This document shows positions 27,561-37,325 of a DNA stretch of 64,000 nucleotides, piece by piece. The notes beneath the pieces were generated by a model. It saw nothing but the letters and a program-made list of their open reading frames with translations, searched no databases and was not told where the DNA came from. The translations under genes and the position numbers were made by a program. Source of the stretch: Pseudomonas matsuisoli (GTDB taxonomy: Bacteria > Pseudomonadota > Gammaproteobacteria > Pseudomonadales > Pseudomonadaceae); NCBI RefSeq assembly GCF_014647635.1, contig NZ_BMPO01000009.1, forward strand, positions 1 through 64,000. Direction: 5' to 3'. The first letter of the stretch is position 1, and every line of letters begins with the position of its first letter.

Positions 27561-27953
27561 TCAACGAAGCAACGGGCTCAACATCAGCAATAGGCAGCAG
27601 AAGATCCCGACCAACCAGACGACCGTCCGCTGCCAAGCCAGGTTAGCCAAATACAGTGCCAAATAGGCTATCCGGCTCACCAGAAAGACGATCGCAAGCG
27701 TGTCGATCAACCATCCCTGCGTCTGGGTAACGTGTGCAATCAGCACCCCAGCGACGAACAGCGGGAAAACTTCGAAGCTATTTTGATGGGCCGCAACGGC
27801 CCTGGCGCCCATTCCGGTCAACTGCGATTGTTGGGCCCGCGGGTGATGATTGTCGTAACCGCCCTTATCCCGGCCCATCGCTGCCGCAGCCGGCAGTTTC
27901 GCAACGTAGATCAACAGCGCGCTGAAAAACACACACCAGAACGGAATCGTCAT
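27561..27953 (-). CDS. MAPEG-family membrane protein
   Basis: The 130-residue protein has four membrane helices and the MAPEG-type loop after helix 1 with R-A/Q-rich conserved residues (GMGARAVAAHQNSFE, near residues 48-62). The MAPEG family includes glutathione-dependent enzymes; bacterial members like this one mostly have no assigned substrate. The ATG at 27953 has GAGGGG at good spacing; the GTG at 27956 is in the same frame but closer. It lies 21 bases downstream of cysS on the same strand and may be read through from it. Confidence 0.85.
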   Translation of the reverse strand: MTIPFWCVFFSALLIYVAKLPAAAAMGRDKGGYDNHHPRAQQSQLTGMGARAVAAHQNSFEVFPLFVAGVLIAHVTQTQGWLIDTLAIVFLVSRIAYLALYLANLAWQRTVVWLVGIFCCLLLMLSPLLR

Positions 27954-27974
27954 CACCTGCCCCTCAGAGACCGA

Positions 27975-29360
27975 TCACTCGGCCAACCGCCAAGTCGTGC
28001 CGCCCTTCCCGTCTTCCAACACAACGCCCATGGCAGTGAGCTCATCCCTCAAACGGTCGGATTCAGCCCAGTTTTTCTCGCTACGCGCCCGTAGGCGCGC
28101 CTCGATCAGCGACTCCACCTTGGTGGCATCGACACGCGCCCCAGCGCCAGACTGCAAGAACGTTTCGGACGACAACTGCAAGATACCCAGTACAGACGCT
28201 AGTGACCTCAACCGCGCGCCAAGTGCAGCAGCTGCGGGCAGGTCCGAATCACGCAGACGGTTGATTTCGCGCGCCATCTCGAACAGCACGGCGCAGGCTT
28301 CCGGCGTATTGAAATCATCGTCCATTGCCGCAGCGAAACGCTCGGCGAATCCATCACCGGTAATAGGCTCCGCCTCCGGCAACCCCTTCAATGCGTGATA
28401 GAAGCGCTCGAGCGCACCCTTGGCTTCTCGCAGACTGTCCTCGGAGTAGTTGATAGGGCTGCGATAGTGGCTGGAGACGAGCAGGTACCGGACCACTTCC
28501 GCCGAATACTTCTCGAGCACTTCACGAATGGTGAAGAAGTTACCCAATGACTTGGACATCTTCTCGCCATCCACGCGAACCGCGCCTGCGTGCATCCAGG
28601 CATTGGCGTAGAGCTTGCCGGTCGCCGCCTCGCTTTGCGCGATTTCGTTTTCATGGTGAGGAAACACCAGATCCGGGCCACCGCCATGGATGTCGAAGGT
28701 ATCACCCAGGCAGCAGGTGGACATCACGGAGCACTCGATATGCCAACCGGGACGTCCATCGCCCCACGGTGACGGCCAGCTCGGCTCGCCAGGCTTGGCA
28801 CCCTTCCAGAGAACGAAGTCGAGCGGATCCTCTTTGGCCTCATCGACCTCGATACGGGCACCGATCCGCAGGTCTTCGATCTTCTTACGGGACAACTTTC
28901 CATAACCGACGAATTTGCCGACACGGTAATAGACGTCACCGTTGCCCGGCGCGTAGGCAAAACCCTTATCGATAAGCGTCTGGATCATCGCGTGCATGCC
29001 CGGGATATGCCCGGTCGCACGCGGCTCTTCGTCCGGGCGCAGCACGTTCAGGCGACCTTCGTCCTCATGCATCGCGGCGATCATACGGTCGACTAGTGTC
29101 TCGAACGATTCACCGTTGTCACGGGCACGCTTGATGATCTTGTCGTCCACATCGGTGATATTGCGGACGTAGGTAAGCTCATAGCCACTCGCCCGCAGCC
29201 AGCGCGCAATCACGTCGAAGGCAACCATCACGCGGGCATGGCCGATGTGGCAAAAGTCATAGACCGTCATGCCGCAGACGTACATCCGCACATGATTGCC
29301 TTCCAGCGGCGTGAATGGCTCCTTGACCTTGCTCAGCGTGTTGTAGAGCGATAACGCCAT
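27975..29360 (-). CDS. cysS: Cysteinyl-tRNA synthetase
   Basis: The 461-residue class I synthetase charges tRNA-Cys. The zinc-binding and substrate Cys are in VCGMTVYD, the HIGH motif is in CHIGHARV near residue 36, further zinc ligands are in ECSVMS and FPHHENE, and KMSKS is in [11 protein letters not shown]. Length is typical. The ATG at 29360 shares a base with the glnS stop (TAATG), so glnS and cysS are coupled. Confidence 0.97.
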   Translation of the reverse strand: MALSLYNTLSKVKEPFTPLEGNHVRMYVCGMTVYDFCHIGHARVMVAFDVIARWLRASGYELTYVRNITDVDDKIIKRARDNGESFETLVDRMIAAMHEDEGRLNVLRPDEEPRATGHIPGMHAMIQTLIDKGFAYAPGNGDVYYRVGKFVGYGKLSRKKIEDLRIGARIEVDEAKEDPLDFVLWKGAKPGEPSWPSPWGDGRPGWHIECSVMSTCCLGDTFDIHGGGPDLVFPHHENEIAQSEAATGKLYANAWMHAGAVRVDGEKMSKSLGNFFTIREVLEKYSAEVVRYLLVSSHYRSPINYSEDSLREAKGALERFYHALKGLPEAEPITGDGFAERFAAAMDDDFNTPEACAVLFEMAREINRLRDSDLPAAAALGARLRSLASVLGILQLSSETFLQSGAGARVDATKVESLIEARLRARSEKNWAESDRLRDELTAMGVVLEDGKGGTTWRLAE

Positions 29361-31033
29361 TATTGGCCACCCCATGAATCACGCAGGGTCACGGTACGAT
29401 TGAAGACCAGCGCACCGGCACGTGAGTCCTTCGCATCCGCGCAGAAGTAGCCTTCGCGTTCGAACTGGAAACGGTCTTCGGCAGCCGCGCTCGCCAACGA
29501 AGGCTCGGCTCGGCACCCTTTGAGCACGACGAGAGAGTCGGGGTTGATGTTGTCCAGGTAACTGCCACCCTCTTCCGACTTCTCTGGGTTGGCAGCCCGG
29601 AACAAACGATCATAGAGACGAACTTCGCATTCCACGCTTTCAGCGGCTGGAACCCAGTGGATCACCCCTTTGACCTTGCGGCCTTCCGGGTTCTTGCCGA
29701 GCGTGTTCTCGTCGTAGCTGCAACGCAGCTCGATGATGTTACCGTCGGCATCCTTGATCGCTTCGTCCGCACGGATAACATAACTGCCGCGCAGGCGCAC
29801 TTCGCCGCCCGGGATCAAGCGCTTGTAGCCGGCGGGTGGGACTTCTTCGAAGTCGCTCGCGTCGATGAACAACTCGCGGCTGAATGGCAGCTCACGCACA
29901 CCCATGTCCTGCTTCGGATGACGCGGCAATTGCAGGTTCTCGACCTGACCTTCCGGGTAGTTGGTAATGACCACCTTCAACGGCTTGAGCACGCACATGG
30001 CACGCGCTGCATTAGCATCCAGATCCTCGCGGATAGCGAACTCCAGCATCCCGATATCCACGACGCCGCCCGCACGGTTCACACCTACCATGTCGCAGAA
30101 GGTACGGATCGATGCCGCCGTATAGCCACGACGGCGATAGCCGGACAGGGTCGACATGCGCGGGTCGTCCCAGCCAACAACGTGCTTTTCGTCTACCAGC
30201 TGCTTGAGTTTGCGCTTGCTGGTAATGGTGTAGTTCAGGTTGAGGCGCGCGAATTCGTACTGACGTGGCTGCGCGGGCACCGGCAAGTTCGCCAGGAACC
30301 ATTCATACAGCGGGCGGTGGTCTTCGAATTCCAGGGTGCAGATCGAGTGCGTCACGCCTTCGATGGCGTCGGATTGGCCATGGGTGAAGTCGTAGCTCGG
30401 GTAGATGCACCACTTGTCACCAGTCTGGTGGTGGTGTGCGTGGCGGATGCGATACAGGAACGGATCACGCAGATTGATATTCGGCGACGCCATGTCGATC
30501 TTCGCGCGTAGCGAACGGGCCCCGTCGGAAAACTCGCCGGCTTTCATCCGCGCGAACAGGTCCAGGTTCTCCTCTACCGAACGGTCGCGGAATGGGCTGT
30601 TGCGTCCCGCCTCAGTCAGGCTGCCGCGATACGCACGCACATCTTCAGGCGACAGGTCACAGACGTAGGCATTGCCGGTCTTGATCAGATGCACCGCCCA
30701 GTCGTGCAACTGGTCGAAATAGTTCGACGCATAGCGCTCCTCGCCCGCCCATTCGAACCCCAACCAGCGAACATCGGCCTTGATGGCATCGATGTATTCC
30801 TGGTCTTCCTTGGCCGGGTTGGTGTCATCGAAGCGAAGGTTGCAGGCGCCACCGAATTCTTTCGCCAGCCCGAAGTTCAGGCAGATCGACTTGGCGTGGC
30901 CGATGTGCAGGTAGCCATTGGGCTCCGGCGGAAAGCGGGTGACAATCTTCGCGTGCTTGCCGCTTTCCAGGTCAGCCTGGACGATCGGGCGAAGAAAGTT
31001 GGCGGCAACGGCAGTCTCGGGCTTGGTGCTCAT
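29360..31033 (-). CDS. glnS: Glutaminyl-tRNA synthetase
   Basis: The 557-residue class I synthetase charges tRNA-Gln. [15 protein letters not shown] carries the HIGH motif, FDDTNPAKE and the anticodon-binding beta-barrels follow, and a KMSKS-type signature appears as TSKRKLK. The ATG at 31033 has AAGGA upstream and fits the family N-terminus; the 38-codon extension beyond it is not used. It is divergent from ppiB and overlaps the cysS start by one base. Confidence 0.97.
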   Translation of the reverse strand: MSTKPETAVAANFLRPIVQADLESGKHAKIVTRFPPEPNGYLHIGHAKSICLNFGLAKEFGGACNLRFDDTNPAKEDQEYIDAIKADVRWLGFEWAGEERYASNYFDQLHDWAVHLIKTGNAYVCDLSPEDVRAYRGSLTEAGRNSPFRDRSVEENLDLFARMKAGEFSDGARSLRAKIDMASPNINLRDPFLYRIRHAHHHQTGDKWCIYPSYDFTHGQSDAIEGVTHSICTLEFEDHRPLYEWFLANLPVPAQPRQYEFARLNLNYTITSKRKLKQLVDEKHVVGWDDPRMSTLSGYRRRGYTAASIRTFCDMVGVNRAGGVVDIGMLEFAIREDLDANAARAMCVLKPLKVVITNYPEGQVENLQLPRHPKQDMGVRELPFSRELFIDASDFEEVPPAGYKRLIPGGEVRLRGSYVIRADEAIKDADGNIIELRCSYDENTLGKNPEGRKVKGVIHWVPAAESVECEVRLYDRLFRAANPEKSEEGGSYLDNINPDSLVVLKGCRAEPSLASAAAEDRFQFEREGYFCADAKDSRAGALVFNRTVTLRDSWGGQ

Positions 31034-31234
31034 GGGGTCCTTGCTTTTAGAAGAGGCGTAAACGGCACTGTAGACGACGCGGGAGCTTCGGATCGGAAAA
31101 TCCGTGGTCCGGTAGGCTGGTCTTGTCAAAGTCCGTATCATACCCAACCGGTCAACCCCCTGACACCCGGCAAGCGCAACGCTTTCGACTGTCGATGGCC
31201 AATGCGCTCAGCCCCTATGGAGAACGGTTCCCCA

Positions 31235-31729
31235 ATGATCAAGTTGCATACTAATCACGGCGTCATCACGCTCAATCTCTTCGACGACAAAGCGCCCGAG
31301 ACTGCCGCGAACTTCAAGGAATACGTCAAGGCCGGTCACTACGACGGTACGATCTTCCACCGCGTCATCGGCAACTTCATGATCCAGGGCGGTGGTTTCG
31401 AGCCTGGCATGAAGCAGAAGCCTACTAACGCACCGATCAAGAACGAAGCCAACAACGGCGTCTCCAACAAGGTCGGCACCGTGGCAATGGCCCGCACCAT
31501 GGACCCGCACTCGGCATCCGCCCAGTTCTTCATCAACGTTTCGGACAATAGCTTTCTGAACCACACCGCACAGACCACTCAAGGCTGGGGCTATGCGGTA
31601 TTCGGTGAAGTCGTCGAAGGCATGGATGTTGTCGAAAAGATCAAGGCAGTCGCCACTGGCTCGAAGGCAGGCCATCAGGACGTACCGCTGGAAGACGTCG
31701 TGATCGAGAAGGCCGAGATCGTCGAGTGA
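31235..31729 (+). CDS. ppiB: Cytoplasmic peptidyl-prolyl cis-trans isomerase (cyclophilin B)
   Basis: The 164-residue cyclophilin has no signal peptide, so it is the cytoplasmic type. The active-site Arg and neighbours are in [25 protein letters not shown] supplies the hydrophobic pocket, and [15 protein letters not shown] closes the fold. The frame is open far upstream through the antisense of glnS, but the ATG at 31235 fits the family start. LpxH begins four bases after its stop, so they form an operon. Confidence 0.94.
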   Translation: MIKLHTNHGVITLNLFDDKAPETAANFKEYVKAGHYDGTIFHRVIGNFMIQGGGFEPGMKQKPTNAPIKNEANNGVSNKVGTVAMARTMDPHSASAQFFINVSDNSFLNHTAQTTQGWGYAVFGEVVEGMDVVEKIKAVATGSKAGHQDVPLEDVVIEKAEIVE

Positions 31730-31733
31730 TCCT

Positions 31734-32471
31734 GTGATCCTGCTGATCTCAGACCTGCACCTGCAGGAAGAACGCCCGGATCTTACCCGGGCGTTTCTGC
31801 GTTTTCTGAACGAGAAAGCCGCACACGCAACGGCGCTCTACATCCTGGGCGACTTCTTCGAAGCCTGGATAGGCGATGACGGAATGACGCCGTATCAGGA
31901 AGGAATCGCCCGAGCGTTGAAACAGCTGAGCGACCGCGGCACTCGTATCTATTTCATGCATGGCAACCGTGACTTTCTAATCGGCAAGGCCTTTTGCCGC
32001 ATCGCTGGCTGCGAATTGCTGCCAGATCCCAGCCGCGTCGTGCTCAACGGAACGCCTGTCGTGTTGATGCATGGCGACAGTCTTTGTACTCGAGATATTG
32101 GCTACATGCGGCTGCGCCGCTGGCTGCGTAACCCGATCGTGCTCTGGATACTGACCCACCTGCCACTGCAAACCCGTCGCAAGCTTGCGCGAAAACTACG
32201 CAGCGAGAGCAAAGAGCAGACGAAGATGAAGTCGTCAGCAATCGTCGATGTGACTCCCGAAGAGATTCCACCTCTGCTCGATCGCTTAAACGCCAGCATT
32301 CTCATCCATGGCCATACCCATCGGCCGGCCATCCACGAGCTAACGCTCGCTGGTGGACGAAGCGCCAAGCGCATCGTGCTTGGCGACTGGGAGCGTCAGG
32401 GTTGGGCTTTGGAATGCGACGAGAATGGCGAGCTGGCGCTCGAAGCGTTCGATATCGAGCCGGTGGGCTGA
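31734..32471 (+). CDS. lpxH: UDP-2,3-diacylglucosamine pyrophosphatase, GTG start
   Basis: The 245-residue metallophosphoesterase makes lipid X from UDP-2,3-diacylglucosamine in lipid A synthesis, on the inner membrane face. Metal-binding motifs are DLHL at residues 7-10, [24 protein letters not shown] and HGHTHRPA. It starts with GTG at 31734, four bases after the ppiB stop, so translation is probably coupled. Length is standard. Confidence 0.95.
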   Translation: MILLISDLHLQEERPDLTRAFLRFLNEKAAHATALYILGDFFEAWIGDDGMTPYQEGIARALKQLSDRGTRIYFMHGNRDFLIGKAFCRIAGCELLPDPSRVVLNGTPVVLMHGDSLCTRDIGYMRLRRWLRNPIVLWILTHLPLQTRRKLARKLRSESKEQTKMKSSAIVDVTPEEIPPLLDRLNASILIHGHTHRPAIHELTLAGGRSAKRIVLGDWERQGWALECDENGELALEAFDIEPVG

Positions 32472-32493
32472 CGGAGACCGGCAGCGAATCACC

Positions 32494-33168
32494 TTATGCC
32501 GGGATACCGCTGTGGAAGCGCAGCATGTCATCTTCGCTTTCGATGAGCTCACGCTCTGCTTCGCGAATCAGCTCGACACGCCGCTCGACGTCCGCCTGTT
32601 CACCATAGCGGTAAGCCAGTGAGAGATAGCCCTGGAAATGGCGCGCTTCGCTATTCAGCAGGCCGAAGTAGAATTTGCCCAGTACATCGTCCAGGTGAGG
32701 AACCAGCGCCGCGAACCGTTCGCATGAGCGCGCCTCGATGAACGCGCCCACCACCAGCGTATCCACCAAACGATAGGGCTCGGAGGTGCGTACGCACTTA
32801 CGCAGCCCGGATGCGTAACGGCTCGCCGATACCGAACGCGGACCGATGCCACGTTTCTTCATGATCCCTAGAACCTGCTCGTGATGGCGTAGCTCCTCCC
32901 TGGCGAGGCGCGACATCGCGTTCACCAGATCGAGGTGGCTGTTATAGCGGGCGATCAATGACAACGCGGTCGACGCGGCCTTGAATTCGCAGTTCTTATG
33001 ATCGATGAGCAGCGTCTCCTGATCCTCCAGCGCATGAGCGATCCAGCGTTCAGGCGTGGCGCAGCCAAGAAAGGCATACAACTCGGGAAAGGAAGAAGAC
33101 AGGTGAGTGGACGTCGTAAGTTCGGCTGGAGGCATAAGATCGTGATTGACGAAAAAGGAAAGGATCAT
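32494..33168 (-). CDS. miaE: tRNA-(ms2io6A)-hydroxylase MiaE
   Basis: The 224-residue protein is the diiron monooxygenase that hydroxylates the isopentenyl group of ms2i6A37 in tRNA. Ferritin-type iron ligands are visible: EELRHHE, the EARSCERF segment, and EARHFQGYL, with another Glu in the first helix region (ALEDQE). It ends RFHSGIPA as in known MiaE. Start choice is between ATGs at 33168 and 33135; neither has a good ribosome site, so coupling to the upstream DUF1289 gene, whose stop is 14 bases away, is likely. Confidence 0.9.
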   Translation of the reverse strand: MILSFFVNHDLMPPAELTTSTHLSSSFPELYAFLGCATPERWIAHALEDQETLLIDHKNCEFKAASTALSLIARYNSHLDLVNAMSRLAREELRHHEQVLGIMKKRGIGPRSVSASRYASGLRKCVRTSEPYRLVDTLVVGAFIEARSCERFAALVPHLDDVLGKFYFGLLNSEARHFQGYLSLAYRYGEQADVERRVELIREAERELIESEDDMLRFHSGIPA

Positions 33169-33186
33169 AGGGGGCGAACGCCCTAT
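33166..33186 (-). promoter_or_regulatory. Hairpin covering the miaE start and DUF1289 stop
   Basis: ATAGGGGGCGAACGCCCTAT forms a near-perfect palindrome across the miaE initiation region, with one unpaired G. It would fold over the miaE start codon in the mRNA unless ribosomes finishing the upstream gene open it. Confidence 0.35.
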
Positions 33187-33659
33187 ACGCGAATTTCCAT
33201 GCCCTCCCTCAGGAAACGCGGAGCGATATATCGCTCGTAATGCGCCTCCGAGAGAATGAAAAACTCTCGATCGATCGCGTCTCTGATATCTGGCAATGGC
33301 CAGTCGCGGAATTCGGGCATCAGGGCTAGGCCATAGGCTTCGAGCTGATTGATCACGCGCGCGCCCTTGGCGATCAGCTGATAGGCCCAGCAATACGTCG
33401 ATTGCGCAGTATTGAAGCGGATCTTGCGCTGTTCCAATTGCTGCTGAAGCAGTGCCGGATCGAAAACGCTGATCTTGCCTTCCATCACTTGTACGAGAAG
33501 CACCTCGAGCCGCTCCCAAACGGCGCGCTTTTCGTCGTCGCTGTAGAGGTTCCAATTGACGATTTCGTGGTGGAAACGCTTACAACCTCGGCAGACCTGA
33601 TCCCCAAAAACGGTGGAACAGAGGCCGACGCAGGGCGTCTTGATGCGTTGATCGGGCAT
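33183..33659 (-). CDS. DUF1289 domain protein
   Basis: The 158-residue protein has an N-terminal DUF1289 Cys cluster, PCVGLCSTVFGDQVCRGCKR, with a C-x3-C-x7-C-x2-C layout that suggests a metal or Fe-S site. A longer helical C-terminal part ends near ALMPEFRDW and SEAHYERYI. The ATG at 33659 matches relatives better than the GTG at 33677. It precedes miaE by 14 bases on the same strand; no function is known, though the pairing hints at a link to tRNA modification or iron supply. Confidence 0.85.
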   Translation of the reverse strand: MPDQRIKTPCVGLCSTVFGDQVCRGCKRFHHEIVNWNLYSDDEKRAVWERLEVLLVQVMEGKISVFDPALLQQQLEQRKIRFNTAQSTYCWAYQLIAKGARVINQLEAYGLALMPEFRDWPLPDIRDAIDREFFILSEAHYERYIAPRFLREGMEIRV

Positions 33660-33806
33660 GGTGAGGTTCGATGACACGGTGCTGTTTCAGCGGCATGTTA
33701 GACCTTTGTCGGAAGCGGGTCACGCCAGCTGGAATGTCGTTTAGCTTAACTTGAGCGTCGCTTTGGATTAGAATTGCCGGGCCGTTTACGGCACCAACGC
33801 CCACTT

Positions 33807-33944
33807 GAAGCTGTTTTCAAAGCGTCACGAGCACAGTTAGATCCAGCCGGACGATCGGAGCGCAGCCCGCGACACCTTGTCGCAGCTGCCTCCGCCCTCA
33901 TCAAGCCCTTCGTTCCGCTGGCGTAAAACTTTGAAAACAGCTTC
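33807..33944. repeat. Perfect 16-bp inverted repeat pair upstream of acnB
   Basis: GAAGCTGTTTTCAAAG at 33807-33822 is matched by its exact reverse complement CTTTGAAAACAGCTTC at 33929-33944. The spacer is 106 bases and GC-rich. It could be the terminal repeats of a miniature transposable element (138 bases in all), or arms of a long-range mRNA structure. No flanking target duplication is evident. Confidence 0.6.
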
Positions 33945-34021
33945 TGGATGGCAGCCACGGACGAGCTGGCAGACACGCTCAAGAAGCGACCACGCGCAGC
34001 CGTCGTGGCACCAGGAAAAGC

Positions 34022-34042
34022 GTCCCGGACGTTTTCCGGGAC
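34022..34042 (+). promoter_or_regulatory. Stem-loop directly before the acnB ribosome-binding site
   Basis: GTCCCGGA at 34022-34029 and TCCGGGAC at 34035-34042 form a perfect eight-base-pair stem with a five-base loop. The GAGGG ribosome site begins eight bases later and the GTG start is 20 bases later. There is no T-run. A role in acnB translation or mRNA stability is plausible. Confidence 0.5.
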
Positions 34043-34061
34043 CACTGATGAGGGTATTACT

Positions 34062-36671
34062 GTGCTTGAAGCCTACCGTAAACACGTAGAAGAGCGTGCT
34101 GCGCAGGGGATCGTCCCCCAACCGCTGAACGCCGAACAGACCGCCGGCCTAGTAGAACTATTGAAAAACCCGCCTGCCGGTGAAGAAGAATTCCTCCTCG
34201 ACCTGATCACCAATCGCGTTCCGCCAGGCGTGGATGAAGCAGCCTATGTGAAGGCCGGCTTCCTCTCTGCAATCGCCAAGGGCGAAACCACTTCGCCACT
34301 GCTCGATAAGAAACGCGCGGTCGAATTGCTCGGTACGATGCAAGGTGGCTACAACATCGCCACGATGGTCGAACTGCTGGACGATAGCGAGCTGGCCAGC
34401 ATTGCTGCCGAACAGTTGAAATTTACTCTACTAATGTTCGATGCCTTCCACGACGTGGCAGACAAAGCCAAGGCTGGCAACGCTCATGCCAAGGCGGTTC
34501 TGGAGTCCTGGGCCGACGGTGAGTGGTTCAAGAAGCGCCCGACACTGGCAGACAAGATCAGCCTGCGCGTATTCAAGGTCACTGGCGAAACCAATACCGA
34601 TGACCTTTCCCCTGCTCCTGATGCCTGGTCGCGCCCGGATATTCCACTGCACGCCCTAGCCATGCTGAAAATGGCGCGCGAAGGCATCGTGCCTGACGAG
34701 CAAGGTTCCATCGGCCCAATGAAGCAGATTGCCCAGATGTACGGCGATGGCTTTCCGGTTGCCTATGTTGGCGACGTAGTGGGTACTGGATCTTCGCGTA
34801 AGTCCGCCACCAACTCGGTGCTGTGGTTCTTTGGCGACGACATTCCGTACGTACCGAACAAGCGTGCTGGCGGTTTCTGCTTCGGCTCCAAGATCGCACC
34901 GATCTTCTACAACACCATGGAAGATGCCGGCGCCCTGCCGATCGAGTTCGACGTCTCGAACATGAACATGGGTGACGTGATTGACCTCTACCCACATCAG
35001 GGCAAGGTCTGCAAGCACGACAGCGACGAGGTGATCACCACTTTCGAACTGAAAACCCCGGTTCTGCTGGACGAAGTCCGCGCAGGTGGCCGTATTCCCT
35101 TGATCGTTGGCCGTGGTCTGACCGACAAGGCACGCGCCGAACTAGGCCTGGGGCCAACCGATCTGTTCAAGCTGCCTGAAGCCCCGGTCGATACTGGCAA
35201 AGGCTTCACCCTTGCGCAAAAGATGGTCGGCAAGGCTTGCGGTCTGGCTGAAGGCCAAGGCGTTCGTCCCGGCACCTACTGCGAACCGAAGATGACCACC
35301 GTCGGCTCTCAGGACACTACTGGCCCGATGACACGTGACGAGCTGAAGGACCTGGCTTGCCTGGGCTTCTCGGCAGATCTCGTGATGCAGTCCTTCTGTC
35401 ACACCGCGGCCTACCCGAAGCCCATCGACGTCACGACCCACCACACCCTGCCGGATTTCATCCGCACTCGTGGCGGTGTATCCCTGCGTCCTGGCGACGG
35501 CATCATCCATAGCTGGCTGAACCGCATGCTGCTGCCTGATACCGTGGGCACCGGCGGCGATTCGCACACCCGCTTCCCGATCGGCATTTCCTTCCCAGCG
35601 GGTTCCGGCTTGGTTGCGTTCGCTGCTGCTACCGGCGTCATGCCGCTGGACATGCCTGAGTCTGTATTGGTTCGCTTCAAGGGCAAGATGAAGCCCGGGA
35701 TCACATTGCGCGATCTTGTACACGCGATCCCTTATTACGGTATCCAGAAAGGCCTGCTGACCGTCGAGAAAAAAGGCAAGAAGAACGCCTTCTCTGGCCG
35801 CATTCTCGAGATCGAAGGTCTTGAAGACCTAACGGTCGAGCAGGCATTCGAGCTGTCCGACGCATCCGCCGAACGTTCGGCAGCTGGCTGCACCATCAAG
35901 CTATCCAAGGAGTCGATCTCCGAATACCTGTCGTCCAACATCACGCTACTGCGCTGGATGATCGGCGAGGGTTACGGTGACCCGCGCACTCTGGAGCGTC
36001 GCGCTCAGGCGATGGAAGCCTGGCAAGCGAACCCGCAGCTGATGGAAGCAGACTCTGATGCCGAGTATGCGGAAATCATCGAGATCGATCTGGCCGAAGT
36101 GACCGAGCCGGTTCTCTGCGCACCGAACGATCCGGACGACGCTCGCCTCCTGTCCCAAGTGGCTGGCGACAAGATCGACGAAGTGTTCATCGGCTCGTGC
36201 ATGACCAATATTGGTCACTTCCGCGCCGCTGGCAAGCTGCTGGACAAGGTTAAGGGCGGCATTCCAACGCGCCTGTGGCTCTCTCCGCCGACGAAGATGG
36301 ATCAACACCAGCTGACCGAAGAAGGCTACTACGGCATCTACGGCAAAGCCGGCGCACGTATGGAAATGCCGGGCTGCTCGCTGTGCATGGGCAACCAGGC
36401 TCGCGTAGCGGCGAACGCAACGGTAGTTTCGACATCAACGCGTAACTTCCCGAACCGCCTTGGCGATGGCGCAAACGTCTATCTCGCCTCTGCCGAGCTT
36501 GCAGCGGTTGCCTCGATCCTTGGAAAACTGCCTACGGTCGAAGAGTACATGGAGTACGCCGCCAACCTGGATAGCATGTCCGCCGACATCTATCGCTACC
36601 TGAGCTTCGATCAGATAGCCGAGTACAAGGAAGCCGCGGCCAACGCCAATATTCCTGTCGTACAAGCCTAA
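34062..36671 (+). CDS. acnB: Aconitate hydratase B, GTG start
   Basis: The 869-residue enzyme interconverts citrate and isocitrate in the TCA cycle; AcnB homologues may also hydrate 2-methyl-cis-aconitate. It has the AcnB layout with an N-terminal HEAT-like domain ([19 protein letters not shown] start), then the swivel domain, then the 4Fe-4S core. Cluster cysteines are in [14 protein letters not shown] near the C-terminus and one further upstream near CHTAAYPKP. The start is GTG at 34062 with GAGGG upstream, giving exactly the usual family length. A strong terminator follows. Confidence 0.96.
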   Translation: MLEAYRKHVEERAAQGIVPQPLNAEQTAGLVELLKNPPAGEEEFLLDLITNRVPPGVDEAAYVKAGFLSAIAKGETTSPLLDKKRAVELLGTMQGGYNIATMVELLDDSELASIAAEQLKFTLLMFDAFHDVADKAKAGNAHAKAVLESWADGEWFKKRPTLADKISLRVFKVTGETNTDDLSPAPDAWSRPDIPLHALAMLKMAREGIVPDEQGSIGPMKQIAQMYGDGFPVAYVGDVVGTGSSRKSATNSVLWFFGDDIPYVPNKRAGGFCFGSKIAPIFYNTMEDAGALPIEFDVSNMNMGDVIDLYPHQGKVCKHDSDEVITTFELKTPVLLDEVRAGGRIPLIVGRGLTDKARAELGLGPTDLFKLPEAPVDTGKGFTLAQKMVGKACGLAEGQGVRPGTYCEPKMTTVGSQDTTGPMTRDELKDLACLGFSADLVMQSFCHTAAYPKPIDVTTHHTLPDFIRTRGGVSLRPGDGIIHSWLNRMLLPDTVGTGGDSHTRFPIGISFPAGSGLVAFAAATGVMPLDMPESVLVRFKGKMKPGITLRDLVHAIPYYGIQKGLLTVEKKGKKNAFSGRILEIEGLEDLTVEQAFELSDASAERSAAGCTIKLSKESISEYLSSNITLLRWMIGEGYGDPRTLERRAQAMEAWQANPQLMEADSDAEYAEIIEIDLAEVTEPVLCAPNDPDDARLLSQVAGDKIDEVFIGSCMTNIGHFRAAGKLLDKVKGGIPTRLWLSPPTKMDQHQLTEEGYYGIYGKAGARMEMPGCSLCMGNQARVAANATVVSTSTRNFPNRLGDGANVYLASAELAAVASILGKLPTVEEYMEYAANLDSMSADIYRYLSFDQIAEYKEAAANANIPVVQA

Positions 36672-36686
36672 TCCAGGCAAGTGATA

Positions 36687-36720
36687 AAGAAGCCCCGCCT
36701 TAGTGCGGGGCTTCTTTTTT
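36687..36720 (+). terminator. Rho-independent terminator of acnB
   Basis: AAGAAGCCCCGC at 36687-36698 pairs with GCGGGGCTTCTT at 36705-36716, loop CTTAGT, then TTTT. It lies 15 bases past the acnB stop. Confidence 0.95.
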
Positions 36721-36810
36721 GGAAGGAGCAAGCAATTGGGAGCGTTGCGCTTCGGTTGCTGTCTTAACTCTTGTTCGCCGCATCGCGGCCTCTACAAGGA
36801 ATCAGCACTC

Positions 36811-37020
36811 ATGAGAAACCTACTACTCGCCACCCTTTGCGCGCTAACGCTTGCCGGTTGCGCTAGCGACTACTTCATCGCCACGACGGATGGGCGCATG
36901 CTCAACGCCGAAGGCAAGCCCCAATTCGACGAAACCACTGGAATGCTCGAATTCCAAGACAACGATGGGCGCAAACAGCAAATCCCGATGACCGACGTCA
37001 AACAGGTTATCGAACGCTGA
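36811..37020 (+). CDS. YgdI/YgdR-type small lipoprotein (DUF903)
   Basis: The 69-residue protein has a lipoprotein signal with lipobox LAGC (Cys18) and a small beta-rich domain. The pattern SDYFIATTDGRMLNAEGKP, then DNDGRKQQIPMTDVKQVIE, matches DUF903 (YgdI/YgdR), a small SH3-like lipoprotein family of unknown function. CAAGGA precedes the ATG by about 12 bases. It sits alone between acnB and alaC on the same strand, with no visible terminator after it. Confidence 0.85.
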   Translation: MRNLLLATLCALTLAGCASDYFIATTDGRMLNAEGKPQFDETTGMLEFQDNDGRKQQIPMTDVKQVIER

Positions 37021-37325
37021 TCTTTAAAGGCGCCGCGACATCGTCGTAACGCATCTTGATGCTGAACGATTGAAGCCCTGATTGCCGGCGCCATTTCAGT
37101 CGAGCGCGAGCCATGCTGGTGATCGCGGTCACGAACCCGCTACCAACGTTCTTGAGCTTCATATAAACGAACGCTGTTGCACGATTGTCTGCGCTCAATG
37201 ATGGCCCTGCAGCACCGTAAAACGGACTCGACTTATTCGAGCCGCTGAAATATCTTTCCCCCGACCGCCTCAATGCGGTCAGCGTCGCTCGGACGGTTCC
37301 GGGCGCTAACGTTACCGAGGAAAGC
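37021..37325. other. Intergenic region before alaC
   Basis: These 305 bases contain no supported gene. Two small hairpins are visible: CTCGA/TCGAG at 37227-37241 and GACCGC/GCGGTC at 37263-37280, the latter about 45 bases before the alaC start. A reverse-strand ORF covering the region lacks a ribosome site. Confidence 0.45.

Larger units (their letters stand above)
33660..34061. other. Intergenic region and structured leader of acnB
   Basis: These 402 bases lie between divergent DUF1289 and acnB. They contain a 16-base perfect inverted repeat with a 106-base spacer (33807-33944), a perfect stem-loop right before the acnB ribosome site (34022-34042), and a short GCCG-TTTA-CGGC stem near 33782. 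The acnB frame stays open from 33948 but without family similarity. No RNA gene was recognised. Confidence 0.5.

Noticed and set aside
30689-31234. Long N-terminal extension of ppiB
   Set aside because: It is antisense to glnS and the cyclophilin family starts at the ATG at 31235.
33948-34061. N-terminal extension of acnB of 38 codons in frame
   Set aside because: The GTG at 34062 has a ribosome site and gives the exact family length; the extension spans a regulatory stem-loop and has no similarity.
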